Assembly (NCBI GenBank): GCA_963552605.1
Contig: CAUVKI010000001.1
Span: 62,001 to 126,000, forward strand
Length of the DNA stretch: 64,000 nucleotides
Origin: CAUVKI01 sp963552605
GTDB taxonomy: Bacteria > Bacillota > Clostridia > Tissierellales > Peptoniphilaceae
Direction: 5' to 3'
Positions 1 through 8,774 of this stretch are shown here, piece by piece. The translations under genes were made by a program, and so were the position numbers. The notes below the pieces were generated by a model, which was not told the DNA's origin, ran no database searches, and saw nothing but the letters and a program-made list of their open reading frames with translations. Within the stretch, counting starts at the first letter, position 1. Every line of letters starts with the position of its first letter.

Positions 1-2
1 AT

Positions 3-275
3 GCGGCATTCGTGCCGGAAGTGGCAATGCTCAAAGCTCCCGGCTCAAAGATTGCAGGAAATGCCAACACTTTTATATTCCCCTCGCTTGAAGCCGGAAA
101 TATTGCATATAAGATAACCCAAAGGCTTGGACATTTCAAAGCGGCAGGTCCCGTTCTTCAAGGACTGAATGCTCCGATTAATGACCTTTCAAGAGGTTGC
201 GTAACACAGGAGGTTTATGACTTGGCTCTTATCACCGCTACTCAAGCACTCTATGGAGAGCAAGCAAATTTTTAA
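3..275 (+). CDS. pta: Phosphate acetyltransferase, C-terminal part (gene begins before the window)
   Basis: The frame is open from the window edge (reading frame starts at base 3) and ends at TAA 273-275, about 90 residues. The end is typical of the PTA/PTB family: AGNANTFIFPSLEAGNI followed by GPVLQGL and the NDLSRGC motif near the C-terminus. Pta converts acetyl-CoA and phosphate to acetyl phosphate, the cytoplasmic step before acetate kinase in fermentative ATP formation. Only the last quarter is visible, so the start, promoter and upstream neighbours cannot be judged. A phosphate butyryltransferase is the main alternative, but the NDLSRGC ending fits Pta better. Confidence 0.85.
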   Translation, partial: AAFVPEVAMLKAPGSKIAGNANTFIFPSLEAGNIAYKITQRLGHFKAAGPVLQGLNAPINDLSRGCVTQEVYDLALITATQALYGEQANF

Positions 276-293
276 AAACCTGATTTTAAGATT

Positions 294-327
294 AAAAAAG
301 CACGCTAAAGGTTCGGCGTGTTTTTTT
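294..327 (+). terminator. Rho-independent terminator after pta
   Basis: A short stem (CACGC/GCGTG extended by A-T pairs) is followed by seven T, 20 bases past the pta stop codon. Confidence 0.7.
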
Positions 328-428
328 AATTTATTCATTTTGTAATATCTATGAATTAAATTAAAAATGAATTCTTGACAAATTATAGAGACATAAATAC
401 ATTGCTTTTTTGAGGAGGAGCATTATAT

Positions 429-1049
429 ATGTTGTCCCGAGTGTGGGGAAATTATTCTTGAAAATTTTCCCGCTGAGGAAACTCATTCTCCCGAAGAGGT
501 AGAGGAGGCATACGAAAGAGTCAATCTCTTTAAAAAATACCATAAAAATTATGTGATGACCGGAAATATCATCGGCTTTACATTTCTTTTCATACAAGCT
601 ATTCATTTTTTTGTATCTTGGTACTATAATGTCAAGCCTGTCGGTAGAGATGTTTCTCACGGAGTAAGAGGGATGTCTTTGTTTTTTCCTATGCTCATAT
701 TTATTTCGTTTCCGCTCAAGTATGAAGCTTATAGAAAAGTTTTGGGAGAGCGTGCATATGGATATGCCATAGCATTTGGTTTAAATCACTTAAGTGGGTT
801 CTTGTGATTATATGGGTGGTATTTATGGTAGTTCACTTTATTCATTTCTATTACGCCTATCATGGGGGAAGGTTTTATGGACATGGGGAATATGCCTAGA
901 TGATTATCGGGAAACTCACCCCCTTTTATTATCTTGACCTGTTGTTCGTCTGTGCCGTTATCCTTGCAAGCGATATTGAGGATTTTTATAGGAGAAATCT
1001 TTGCGAGGATATGAGTGAGCGTTTTTCAAGGATATGGTGGTGTGATTAG
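429..1049 (+). pseudogene. Decayed zinc-ribbon membrane protein gene
   Basis: A good ribosome site (GAGGAGG) precedes ATG 429, but that frame closes quickly. One base out of frame the sequence reads CCPECGEIILENFP, a zinc-ribbon start, then an acidic linker and two hydrophobic segments (to TGA 805-807). A hydrophobic continuation with HFIHFYYAYHGGR lies in another frame from 804 to a TAG at 897-899. A further small open frame, ATG 900 to TAG 1047-1049 (49 residues), follows in that same frame. The simplest reading is a small zinc-ribbon membrane protein broken by at least two frameshifts and a stop. The family is not recognised. The two or three short frames could instead be separate small genes. 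Confidence 0.45.
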
Positions 1050-1073
1050 ATGCAAAGATTGTTTTTCTTTACG

Positions 1074-1113
1074 AAAAAAAATGCCGCCTCTTTATGAAAA
1101 GCGGCAGCATTTT
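1074..1113 (-). terminator. Terminator of the proS-gltX operon
   Basis: GCCGC/GCGGC stem with A-rich and T-rich flanks, directly next to the gltX stop codon. The flanks would allow termination on either strand. Confidence 0.75.
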
Positions 1114-2598
1114 TTATTCCCTTTCTGTCAAAGCCAAAGCCCTGTTAATTCTTTCAAGCACTTTTTCTTTTCCCAGAATTTTAAGTATAAAGGACATATC
1201 GGGTCCGTGAAGTTCTCCGGAGATTGCGGCTCTTAGCGGCATAAAAAGAGCTTTGCCCTTTATGCCCGTTATAGTCTTAACCTTGTTGATGAGATTTTTT
1301 GAAAGCTCCTCCGTTATTTCCTCCTCGGAGCTTAAAACTTCTTCGACCGCTGTTTTGAGTTTCAAAAAATCCCCGTTTTGAATTTCCTTAAGAGCTTCCT
1401 CTTCGAGAATTTCCCCCGTTCCCAAATAAAATTTCATCAAGTCGGGAAAATCCGAGAGGACTTGAGCTCCCTCCTTGACCTCATCGATAAGGGAAAGGAT
1501 TTTATCCCTCTCCTCTGAAATTCTTTCGGTATCCCAAAGGTTCGCCCCCTTAAGATAAGGCTCAATCAAACTTAAAAGTTCTTTCGCCGATTTTTGTTTT
1601 ATATAATGCTGATTGACCCATTTGAGTTTTTCAACATCAAACACTCCCCCCGTTCTTGAGGTTCTGTCAAATGAAAAAAGTTTCTCCATTTCCTTAAGAG
1701 AAAATATCTCACGGTTATCTTCAGAACTCCAACCCAAAAGACAAAGGTAATTCACCAGCCCTTCCGACAAATATCCGGCTCTTTTGAAATCTTCCACCGA
1801 CACATCGCCTTGTCTTTTTGAAAGTTTTTTCTTATCAGGATTTAAGACGGTCGGAAGATGTACAAATTCGGGTTTCTCCCAACCGAAAGCTTCATATAAA
1901 AAAATATGTTTCGGCGTTGAGGGAAGCCATTCTTCTCCCCTTACGATGTGTGAAATCTTCATAAGATGGTCATCTATAACCACCGCCAAGTGATAGGTGG
2001 GAAACCCGTCGGATTTAATCAGCACCTGATCGTCCAAATCATTCGTGTTTATCACCACATTTCCTCTTACCAAGTCGTGAAACTTTATTTCTCTGTCGTG
2101 GGGGAGTTTCAAGCGGATAACATATTCTTCTCCGCTCTCAGCCCTCTCTCTTGCTTCTTCCAAAGGCACTCCTCTGCAAAGTCCGTCATACTTCGGGATC
2201 TTCCCCTGAATTTTTTGCGCAGTTCTTAAAGTGTCAAGTCTTTCTTTATCGCAAAAACAGTAATAGGCATAGCCGCTATCCAAAAGCTCGTCTATGTAGC
2301 TTTTGTAGATTTCAAATCTTTCGGATTGAATATAGGGGGCATATTCCCCGATACTTGTTATCTTTCCGTTTTCAAGATGAACCCCTTCATCAATTATAAC
2401 CCCTGCCCAATCCAGTGCTTCAAGTAAATTTTCTATCGCTCCGTCAACAAATCTTGTTCTGTCAGTGTCCTCTATCCTCAAAATAAACTTGCCGCCCATT
2501 TTTTTTGCATAGAGATAATTATAAAGTGCAGTCCTAAGTCCTCCTATGTGAAGCATTCCCGTCGGACTGGGGGCAAATCTCAATCTCACTTCTTCCAT
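1114..2598 (-). CDS. gltX: Glutamate--tRNA ligase
   Basis: 494 residues, the normal length for a bacterial class I glutamyl-tRNA synthetase, which charges tRNA-Glu in the cytoplasm. The first residues contain APSPTGMLHIGG with the HIGH-type signature at 17-20. The second ATP-binding motif appears as KKLSKRQGD at about residue 256, a KMSKS variant common in GltX. The ATG overlaps the last base of the proS stop codon (TAATG), so the two synthetases are translationally coupled. In organisms without glutaminyl-tRNA synthetase the enzyme also charges tRNA-Gln before amidation; whether that applies here is not visible. Confidence 0.97.
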   Translation of the reverse strand: MEEVRLRFAPSPTGMLHIGGLRTALYNYLYAKKMGGKFILRIEDTDRTRFVDGAIENLLEALDWAGVIIDEGVHLENGKITSIGEYAPYIQSERFEIYKSYIDELLDSGYAYYCFCDKERLDTLRTAQKIQGKIPKYDGLCRGVPLEEARERAESGEEYVIRLKLPHDREIKFHDLVRGNVVINTNDLDDQVLIKSDGFPTYHLAVVIDDHLMKISHIVRGEEWLPSTPKHIFLYEAFGWEKPEFVHLPTVLNPDKKKLSKRQGDVSVEDFKRAGYLSEGLVNYLCLLGWSSEDNREIFSLKEMEKLFSFDRTSRTGGVFDVEKLKWVNQHYIKQKSAKELLSLIEPYLKGANLWDTERISEERDKILSLIDEVKEGAQVLSDFPDLMKFYLGTGEILEEEALKEIQNGDFLKLKTAVEEVLSSEEEITEELSKNLINKVKTITGIKGKALFMPLRAAISGELHGPDMSFILKILGKEKVLERINRALALTERE

Positions 2599-4319
2599 TA
2601 TAACAATCCTTCCGACTTCAAAATTTCTTTAACCTTTTCAACAGCTTCCTCCAAAGAAAGTTTAAAATTCTCGTCCATATTGCTCCTTAGAGAAAATTCC
2701 ACTTCTCTTTCGGCAGCCGTTTTTCCTACCGTAATTCTCAGAGGAATACCTATAAGATCTCTATCCGTAAATTTCACTCCGGCTCTTTCATTTCTGTCAT
2801 CAAGGAGAACCTCAATTCCCAGTTCTTCAAGATTTCTCTCCAATTCTTCTCCGAGAAGTCTTTGCTCATCTTTTTTCATATTCACAACCGTTATAATCAC
2901 ATGAAAGGGAGCGGTGGCAGGCGGCCAGATTATTCCGTTTTCATCGTGATATTGCTCGACTATTGCGGACATAGTCCTGGAAATCCCGACCCCGTAAGAA
3001 CCCATCACGAAAGGTTTGGCTTTTCCGTTTTCATCTAAAAAGGTCGCATTCAAAGAATCCGAGTATTTAGTGCCCAACTGGAAAATATTTCCGACTTCTA
3101 TCCCACGATCAAGCTTGAGAGGTTTTCCGGATTCGGGGCAGATATCTCCCTCTTCCACCATAAGAAGATCCTTTACAATTTCACCTGAAAAATCTCTCCC
3201 GTAGTTTACATTCTTATAGTGGTAATCCTTTTCATTGGCTCCGGCAAAAAAGTTTTTCATTCTTGAAACTCTTTCGTCCAAAATCACCCTAACTCCCAAA
3301 AGACCCACAGGTCCTATGTAGCCCGCTTCCGAATTTATAGCTTTTCGGATTTGCTCCGCATCAGCCATCTCGCAGTCAAAATCATGAACCCCCAAGTGTT
3401 TTAAAAGCTTGGTCAAATTCAACTCCCTATCTCCGGGGATTAATACCAAAACAATCTCGTCTTTTACTTTAAAGACAAGATTTTTCACAGTCATATTGCT
3501 CTTTATTTTCAGATAATCGCAAAGTTCTTCAATGGTTTTGCAGTCGGGAGTATGAACTTTTTCAAGCTCAAGGGGGGGAGAGTTTTCGTCCGCCACATTA
3601 TAAATCACTTCGCAAGCTTCATCGGTTGACGCAAAATCGGAGTCTTCACTGTATGCAATTACTCCCTCTCCCACCTCGGAAAGAGCGATAAACTCGTGTG
3701 CAATCTTTCCTCCCATAGTGCCCGTATCTCCGCCTACAATCCTATACCTAAGCTTCATTCTGTCAAATATCTTTATATATGCTTCAAGCATTTTTTCATA
3801 GGATTTTTTCATACTCTCCTCGTCCTTATCAAAGGTATAGGCATCTTTCATTATAAATTCCCTGCCTCTTATAAGTCCGAATCTCGGTCTTTTTTCGTCT
3901 CTATACTTGGTTTGAATTTGATAAAGGCTTAGCGGCAGTTGTTTATAACTGTTCACTTCATCTTTAATAAGGGCGGTGAAATATTCTTCGGCGGTAGGAC
4001 CCAAGCAAAACTCCCTTTCATTCCTGTCCTTTAGCTGAAACATTTCGGGACCGAAATTTTCCCACCTTCCGCTCTCGTCCCATAATTCTCTGGGCTGAAC
4101 CGCACTCAAAAGACACTCGACCGAATCAATTGCGTCCATTTCCTCACGCACTATCTTTTCAATTTTTTTAATCACTCTTAATCCCAGCGGCAAATAAGAA
4201 TACACACCGCTTACAGTCTTTCTCATATGCCCCGTTCTAAGCAGCAGTTGATGACTCGGTATAACTGCCTCCTGCGGCACTTCACGCAGAGTGGGTATAT
4301 AATTCTTTGTAAATTTCAT
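2598..4319 (-). CDS. proS: Proline--tRNA ligase, bacterial type with editing insertion
   Basis: 573 residues. Class II motifs are visible: motif 2 around RDEKRPRFGLIRGREF (about residues 139-155), and motif 3 as GSYGVGISRTM near residue 440. Between them (roughly 225-400) lies the INS-type editing domain, including VKNLVFKV and the GYIGPVGL element that clears mischarged Ala-tRNA-Pro. A strong TAGGAGGG ribosome site sits before the ATG. The gene follows the macrodomain gene by 15 bases and is stop-start coupled to gltX. Confidence 0.97.
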   Translation of the reverse strand: MKFTKNYIPTLREVPQEAVIPSHQLLLRTGHMRKTVSGVYSYLPLGLRVIKKIEKIVREEMDAIDSVECLLSAVQPRELWDESGRWENFGPEMFQLKDRNEREFCLGPTAEEYFTALIKDEVNSYKQLPLSLYQIQTKYRDEKRPRFGLIRGREFIMKDAYTFDKDEESMKKSYEKMLEAYIKIFDRMKLRYRIVGGDTGTMGGKIAHEFIALSEVGEGVIAYSEDSDFASTDEACEVIYNVADENSPPLELEKVHTPDCKTIEELCDYLKIKSNMTVKNLVFKVKDEIVLVLIPGDRELNLTKLLKHLGVHDFDCEMADAEQIRKAINSEAGYIGPVGLLGVRVILDERVSRMKNFFAGANEKDYHYKNVNYGRDFSGEIVKDLLMVEEGDICPESGKPLKLDRGIEVGNIFQLGTKYSDSLNATFLDENGKAKPFVMGSYGVGISRTMSAIVEQYHDENGIIWPPATAPFHVIITVVNMKKDEQRLLGEELERNLEELGIEVLLDDRNERAGVKFTDRDLIGIPLRITVGKTAAEREVEFSLRSNMDENFKLSLEEAVEKVKEILKSEGLL

Positions 4320-4334
4320 AAACCCTCCTAATTA

Positions 4335-5243
4335 CTAATTATCCTTTCCGAATGCAAAACCCATTTTGTTTTTAAGACCCGAAAGCATGTCCTCAACGCT
4401 CTCCTTAGGAACGGCGGGATTATTTTTCGCTTCCTCACTTCTTATCTGCCTTAGGATATCTTTGGCACTTTCTTCTGAATCGACAGCAGTCTCAAACGAC
4501 ATTCCCTTAATAAGCTCCCTGACAATTTCTTCCGTTTCGGGGTTCTCTACGCAAAGGACTATTTTCATAGAATTGTTGCGTAAAAAAGCTTCCGCCACCG
4601 CCAAAATATTTTCCGCAGTCTCCCTCTTGGGGTATCCCCTGTTATCAACCCCCAGCATAGGAATGGCTATGCTTTCCAACTCAAGTTCCAAAGCTCTCTT
4701 TAAAGACGACGACACGGCGTCTCTTAATGCTGCGTATTGTTCGTGTGTGGGAGGACTATCCGCATTCGGAAGTTCTCTATGAAAAATATAATCGCACAAA
4801 AGATTATAACCCTTGGTTTCCACCGCACTCAAATTTTCCGCTTCAAGCTTGAGCTTTTCTATATCAAGTCTTAATCTTATCCCTGCAAAAATATGCAATA
4901 GCTGATCTAAGCATACGCTCTCATAGGGAAGATAGTAGCCGTTTTTTGAAAAATCCGCCGAATTGATTATTGAATCCACCTTTAGAGTTGTCAAGTCCCC
5001 CGTGAAAATTATCAGGTTGGGTGCAGTTTCCTCCAGCTTTTCCACAGAAAAAGTCCCTCGTGCCTGATTCATCTCTCTTAACAAATCATCTTGCAGACTT
5101 AACATCTGCGGGGCAAAGGGCTTGGGTTTTCTTATATTGATTAAACTGCGATAGAGTATCCATTTTTTTGCAATTGATTTCGGTATCCTTGACTTGGGAG
5201 AAAGATATCGAATCAGATACGAAAGTGATTTATCCGGTTTCAT
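4335..5243 (-). CDS. Degenerate zinc-type macrodomain protein
   Basis: 302 residues. The N-terminal helical part (LSYLIRYLS then WILYRSLINIRKPKPFAPQML) and the following GDLTTLKVDSIINSA and HIFAGIRLRL match the layout of zinc-dependent macrodomains of the SirTM-linked family, which remove ADP-ribose from proteins. The usual zinc site, C-F-x-P-x-H-x-C-I-D-N, appears here as YYLPYESVCLDQ, so the first Cys and the His are lost, and the HTVGP-type phosphate loop is not recognisable. The C-terminus (about 230-302) is extra and charged. It may bind ADP-ribose-like ligands without hydrolysis, or have lost function. Start chosen at ATG 5243 after AAGGAG. It is the first gene of the operon with proS and gltX. 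Confidence 0.7.
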   Translation of the reverse strand: MKPDKSLSYLIRYLSPKSRIPKSIAKKWILYRSLINIRKPKPFAPQMLSLQDDLLREMNQARGTFSVEKLEETAPNLIIFTGDLTTLKVDSIINSADFSKNGYYLPYESVCLDQLLHIFAGIRLRLDIEKLKLEAENLSAVETKGYNLLCDYIFHRELPNADSPPTHEQYAALRDAVSSSLKRALELELESIAIPMLGVDNRGYPKRETAENILAVAEAFLRNNSMKIVLCVENPETEEIVRELIKGMSFETAVDSEESAKDILRQIRSEEAKNNPAVPKESVEDMLSGLKNKMGFAFGKDN

Positions 5244-5360
5244 ATTGGCTCCTTTCTTTTTGCCATTTTAGCAGAACACCCTTTATGTGTCAATTTCATC
5301 GAAAGCAAAAGACAGACGCTACGAATGACGCTTAATATTTTTTCGTGGGGTGTGTTGAAA

Positions 5361-5390
5361 ATTATACCTATTATTGAACAATAGTATTAA
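5361..5390 (-). promoter_or_regulatory. Candidate promoter and palindrome for the macrodomain-proS-gltX operon
   Basis: On the minus strand TATAAT (5366-5361) is preceded at 18 bp by a weak TTAATA. A near-perfect 17-bp palindrome (arms CTATT/AATAG, 5368-5384) fills the spacer, as expected for a repressor site. No regulator can be named. Confidence 0.4.
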
Positions 5391-5430
5391 AAATATTTGA
5401 CGCTTATACTCTCTCTTCCAAATTCGTAAC

Positions 5431-5472
5431 AAAAACCCGAGCTTGAAACGATTGTCCAAGCTCGGGTTTTTA
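5431..5472 (-). terminator. Hairpin terminator after the sensor kinase (hairpin copy 1)
   Basis: A 10-bp stem CCCGAGCTTG/CAAGCTCGGG with an 11-base loop, flanked by A and T runs, lies just past the histidine kinase stop. A closely related hairpin with a nearly identical loop sits at 9693-9738. Confidence 0.8.
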
Positions 5473-5481
5473 TTTTTTCCA

Positions 5482-6573
5482 TCAATTTTTTAATCTTAAC
5501 TCCAGTGAAGCCAAAACCCCTTCATCGACATTTTTAATTATAAAATTTCCGGAATGTAATCTTGCAACTTGCTTTACGAATGCCAGTCCGATTCCATAAT
5601 GCTCTTCTGAAATATTTCTGTCCTTATTTTGCCTGTAAAACAGTTTCCCACAATTCTCCAACACCTCAGCAGAAAAAGATGCTCCATTATTATAGACTGA
5701 AAAGATTAACTTATTATCTGACGTTTCAATCTTTAATTCAATTTTTCTGCAATCGGTTTTTGCATATTCCCAAGCATTATTCATCAGATTTGTCATAGCA
5801 CGAATCACATAATTTAAATTCATATATACATTACGACTTTCATCGGCACAGTCTATAACACTTAACACTGATTTATCTTTAACTGAGAAAAAAGATCCCT
5901 CCTTAACCATTTCTATTACTTTCTTTATGGAATAAATCTTCCACTCACTTTTATCATCATAAAAAGTTTTTGAATAATCAATCAACACATTAAAATAGTT
6001 GTTCATTTGACGACTCGCACTGATAATATCTTCTAAATACATTTTTTGCTGTTTTTCCAATTGAGTATAGAGAAGCAATTCTGAATTTCCCTGTATTACC
6101 GTAAGTGGAGATTTCAAATCATGAGAAGCCGCCGACACCTTAAATATTAAATCCTCTTTTTGTTTCTTCTCCGATTGAATCATAGCCTTGATTTTCTTTT
6201 GCATATTATCAATACGCCTGCTTGTTTCTATAAACTCCTCCAAAATTAACGCATCACTTTTTATGTCATATGATGAAAGCCACATACTCTTATGATAAAC
6301 CATATCCATTTCTTTTTTTACAATCTTAAGCATAGTTCTTAGATTTAAACTTACAATCAGAATAAAGACAATGCAAATATATATCCAAGAGAACACATTT
6401 AAAAAAACAGAACTGATTACCTTGGATACAACACTTTGATCTGCTTTTATTACTTCAATAGAGAGCGTCAGCAGAGGCATCAAATACAAAATCATTACGC
6501 AAAAAACACATTGTCGTATAATCTTTACACAGGTATTTAAAACTAATCCGTTGAAATTTTTTCTTCCCTCCAT
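5482..6573 (-). CDS. Sensor histidine kinase of a lantibiotic-resistance type two-component system
   Basis: 363 residues from ATG 6573, chosen because GGTGGAGG lies six bases upstream; the frame could extend to 6591. Two N-terminal transmembrane segments (about residues 10-35 and 65-90) enclose only a short loop, so it belongs to the small-sensor group that often senses in the membrane or through a partner transporter. The phosphoacceptor box is SHDLKSPLTVIQGNSELL, the N box is NLMNNAWEYAK, and the G box is HYGIGLAFVKQVARLHSG. It overlaps the response regulator by about 31 bases and ends the operon. It most likely phosphorylates that regulator. Confidence 0.9.
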   Translation of the reverse strand: MEGRKNFNGLVLNTCVKIIRQCVFCVMILYLMPLLTLSIEVIKADQSVVSKVISSVFLNVFSWIYICIVFILIVSLNLRTMLKIVKKEMDMVYHKSMWLSSYDIKSDALILEEFIETSRRIDNMQKKIKAMIQSEKKQKEDLIFKVSAASHDLKSPLTVIQGNSELLLYTQLEKQQKMYLEDIISASRQMNNYFNVLIDYSKTFYDDKSEWKIYSIKKVIEMVKEGSFFSVKDKSVLSVIDCADESRNVYMNLNYVIRAMTNLMNNAWEYAKTDCRKIELKIETSDNKLIFSVYNNGASFSAEVLENCGKLFYRQNKDRNISEEHYGIGLAFVKQVARLHSGNFIIKNVDEGVLASLELRLKN

Positions 6574-7226
6574 TGATAACCTCCACCCCACATAGTTTTT
6601 ATCGGGTTCACTCCGAAAGCCTTAAACTTTGTTCTTATCTGGTAAATATATTCTGCAACGGAATGAAATTGAGTATTTGACTCTTGAGGATAAACCCTTT
6701 CATATATCTCCTCGACTGTAAATATGCGATTGGGATTGCTTGCAAGCAAATACACAATGAAATATTCCCTTTTGGTTAATTCCAATGCCTCGTTTTTTAC
6801 AAAGACCCTTCGTTCTTCAATGTCTATTACAATATCACAAAATTTTAATTTTTCTCTTTTTCCTCTTATTCTTTCTTCTCGTCTCAAGTGCATTTTTACT
6901 CTGGCGAGCAGTTCATTCACACTGAAAGGTTTCACTATGTAATCATCAGCACCTGCATTGATGCCTTTCACAACATCATTTTCCATATTTTTTGCAGTAA
7001 TGAACAAAATAGGCGTATCTATTTCTTTTCTTATAGCTTCACAAACATCCAATCCGCTTATAGGCATCATAATATCCAATAGTATAAGATCGTATCCGAT
7101 GAAATCACATAGATTAATATCAGTTATTTTTTGATGTGTTACTACTTCATACTTGGACAGGTTTAAAATATTTCTGATTAATCTTAATATGCTTAGATCA
7201 TCATCAATGACCAATATTCTATACAT
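6543..7226 (-). CDS. OmpR-family response regulator
   Basis: 227 residues: receiver domain (acidic DDD near the start, phosphoacceptor in LILLDIMMP, Lys in DDYIVKPFS) then a winged-helix DNA-binding domain (ELTKREYFIVYLLASNPN, ending TMWGGGYQWRE). It lies between the transporter genes and the kinase in one minus-strand operon, with an AGAGGTG ribosome site. Similar regulators control lantibiotic immunity transporters (NisR, CprR type); that role here is inference from context. Confidence 0.92.
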   Translation of the reverse strand: MYRILVIDDDLSILRLIRNILNLSKYEVVTHQKITDINLCDFIGYDLILLDIMMPISGLDVCEAIRKEIDTPILFITAKNMENDVVKGINAGADDYIVKPFSVNELLARVKMHLRREERIRGKREKLKFCDIVIDIEERRVFVKNEALELTKREYFIVYLLASNPNRIFTVEEIYERVYPQESNTQFHSVAEYIYQIRTKFKAFGVNPIKTMWGGGYQWREEKISTD

Positions 7227-7259
7227 TAGACAGCACCTCTTTTTGCGGATTTAAGTTTT

Positions 7260-7985
7260 TCATTTTATGCATCTGCTTTTAAATAATATCGAAGCTGTTA
7301 GAAGAATGACTGCCAGCCAAATTCCCTGACAAAATATTCCATTTGTTTCAGAGAGGTAAAGACTACTGTTTTTTAACAAAAAAACATTCATAGTGGAAAT
7401 GCCCGGTATAAACATAAAAATAGGACTAAATTGTAATAGCATTTGCCCAAGTCCCAATAGCAAGGGAAGAAAAAACGAAATCGCCGCAACATATGATTTG
7501 CATATTATAATAAAACCTGCAGAAATAATGCTCAGTTCTATAATAGAAATATACACCGGAAAAAGTATGCTCACCAAATTTACAATTGTATTTATCGTCA
7601 TAAAAAAATTAAAATAGAAACATACCGCCACTATTGAAAAAATAGTAGATATACAAAGCAGCACAACAATAAAACATATACATACCGCTATTTTAGTAAT
7701 TATCGTCAGAGTTCTGTTTGGAATTAAAAGTAAGCTTGTTCGTAAAGATGAACTTTTGTATTCCTGCCCAAAATAAAGCGAAGAGATTACAACGAACCAA
7801 ATCTGTCCCAAATAAAAGGCTTGCAGCAATCGACTTTTATGCTCCAAAATGCCTGCGCTTTGTGTCAGGTCTTTTAGTATACATACCATAAACGGTATAA
7901 AAAGGATTGTTACGAAAGCAGAAAATAAAATCCATTTATTATATATGACCTTCAATATTTCGCTTTTTACATAGTATTTGAACAT
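7260..7985 (-). CDS. Lantibiotic-immunity type ABC permease, second subunit
   Basis: 241 residues with six hydrophobic segments and the family pattern of a first helix after YYVKSEILKVIYNKWILF, then GQEYKSSSLRTSLLLIPNR between segments 2 and 3, typical of LanE/LanG-like permeases. The ATG overlaps the stop of the preceding permease (TAATG). With the ATPase it would form an exporter that removes antimicrobial peptides from the membrane. The substrate cannot be read from the sequence. Confidence 0.8.
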   Translation of the reverse strand: MFKYYVKSEILKVIYNKWILFSAFVTILFIPFMVCILKDLTQSAGILEHKSRLLQAFYLGQIWFVVISSLYFGQEYKSSSLRTSLLLIPNRTLTIITKIAVCICFIVVLLCISTIFSIVAVCFYFNFFMTINTIVNLVSILFPVYISIIELSIISAGFIIICKSYVAAISFFLPLLLGLGQMLLQFSPIFMFIPGISTMNVFLLKNSSLYLSETNGIFCQGIWLAVILLTASILFKSRCIK

Positions 7986-8774
7986 TAGTATTTACCTCCA
8001 AGATCACTTCGGTTAAACCTTACATATGACATAAGCCCGATTGTAATAATCCAAATTCCCAAATAAAAAATGTTTTCAATAGGACTACTGCTTAACATTT
8101 CGTGTGAGGCTGCAATCAACCCATTTCCCAGAGAAACCGGCAGAAATTTACCAAATGAAAAACGTTCATTCAAAAAATTCCACACATTATATACTTGTGG
8201 AATCAAAAATAATAATGGGACGACGGCTGTCCTAAATAACGATCCCATCAAAAACGCCAGCATAGCAAGCAGAGTCCAAGCAATCACTCCTAATAAAATA
8301 TATTTCCATATTGTTGCGTTTAATAAAATTGGGTGAATTGATTCCTTTCCAAGAGACAGATGTGTGATTAAAATGGTTCCATAAATGGATACGAAGGATA
8401 TTGCCAATGAAAAGAAAAAAAATACGCCGATTTTTGAAAAAAATAAAATATTTTTGTCTCCTGCAATTAATAGAGAAGTGCGCAGACTATGATGCTCATA
8501 TTCTTTTGCGCTATGAACCGCACCCCAAACTATCATTGGTAATAAACCGAATACAATAACATCAAATCCCAAATATTCAATCGGAGGTATAGCTTCATAA
8601 TAAGCTGCTGTTTATTTCCGGTGTCGCATTTAATCCAACGGATAAAATTTGCTTGCTTGCTATATATGCCAATATACTTTGAAAGGCAAGAACTAACAAT
8701 AATACTATTCTTGTAGTCTTAAGATATACCAGCTTTAAAAATTCGCTATATGCATTTTCATAAAATCTACTCAT
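7985..8774 (-). pseudogene. Lantibiotic-immunity type ABC permease, first subunit, frameshifted
   Basis: The true start is ATG 8774, which overlaps the end of the ATPase gene by eight bases (ATGAGTAG). That frame reads MSRFYENAYSEFLKLVYLK, a first transmembrane segment, and stops at codon 60 (TGA 8597-8595). The protein continues one frame over from about 8610 as AYYEAIPPIEYLGFDVIVFG and stays open to 7985. It contains KEYEHHSLRTSLLIAGDK, matching the partner permease. A single-base indel within 8600-8613 explains the break. If real, the transporter lacks one subunit; if a sequencing error, the gene is intact at about 263 residues. Confidence 0.8.

Noticed and set aside
8595..8597. TGA in the permease gene considered as a second selenocysteine codon
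   Set aside because: Reading through it meets another stop within a few codons, and the family sequence continues in a different frame, so a frameshift is the explanation.
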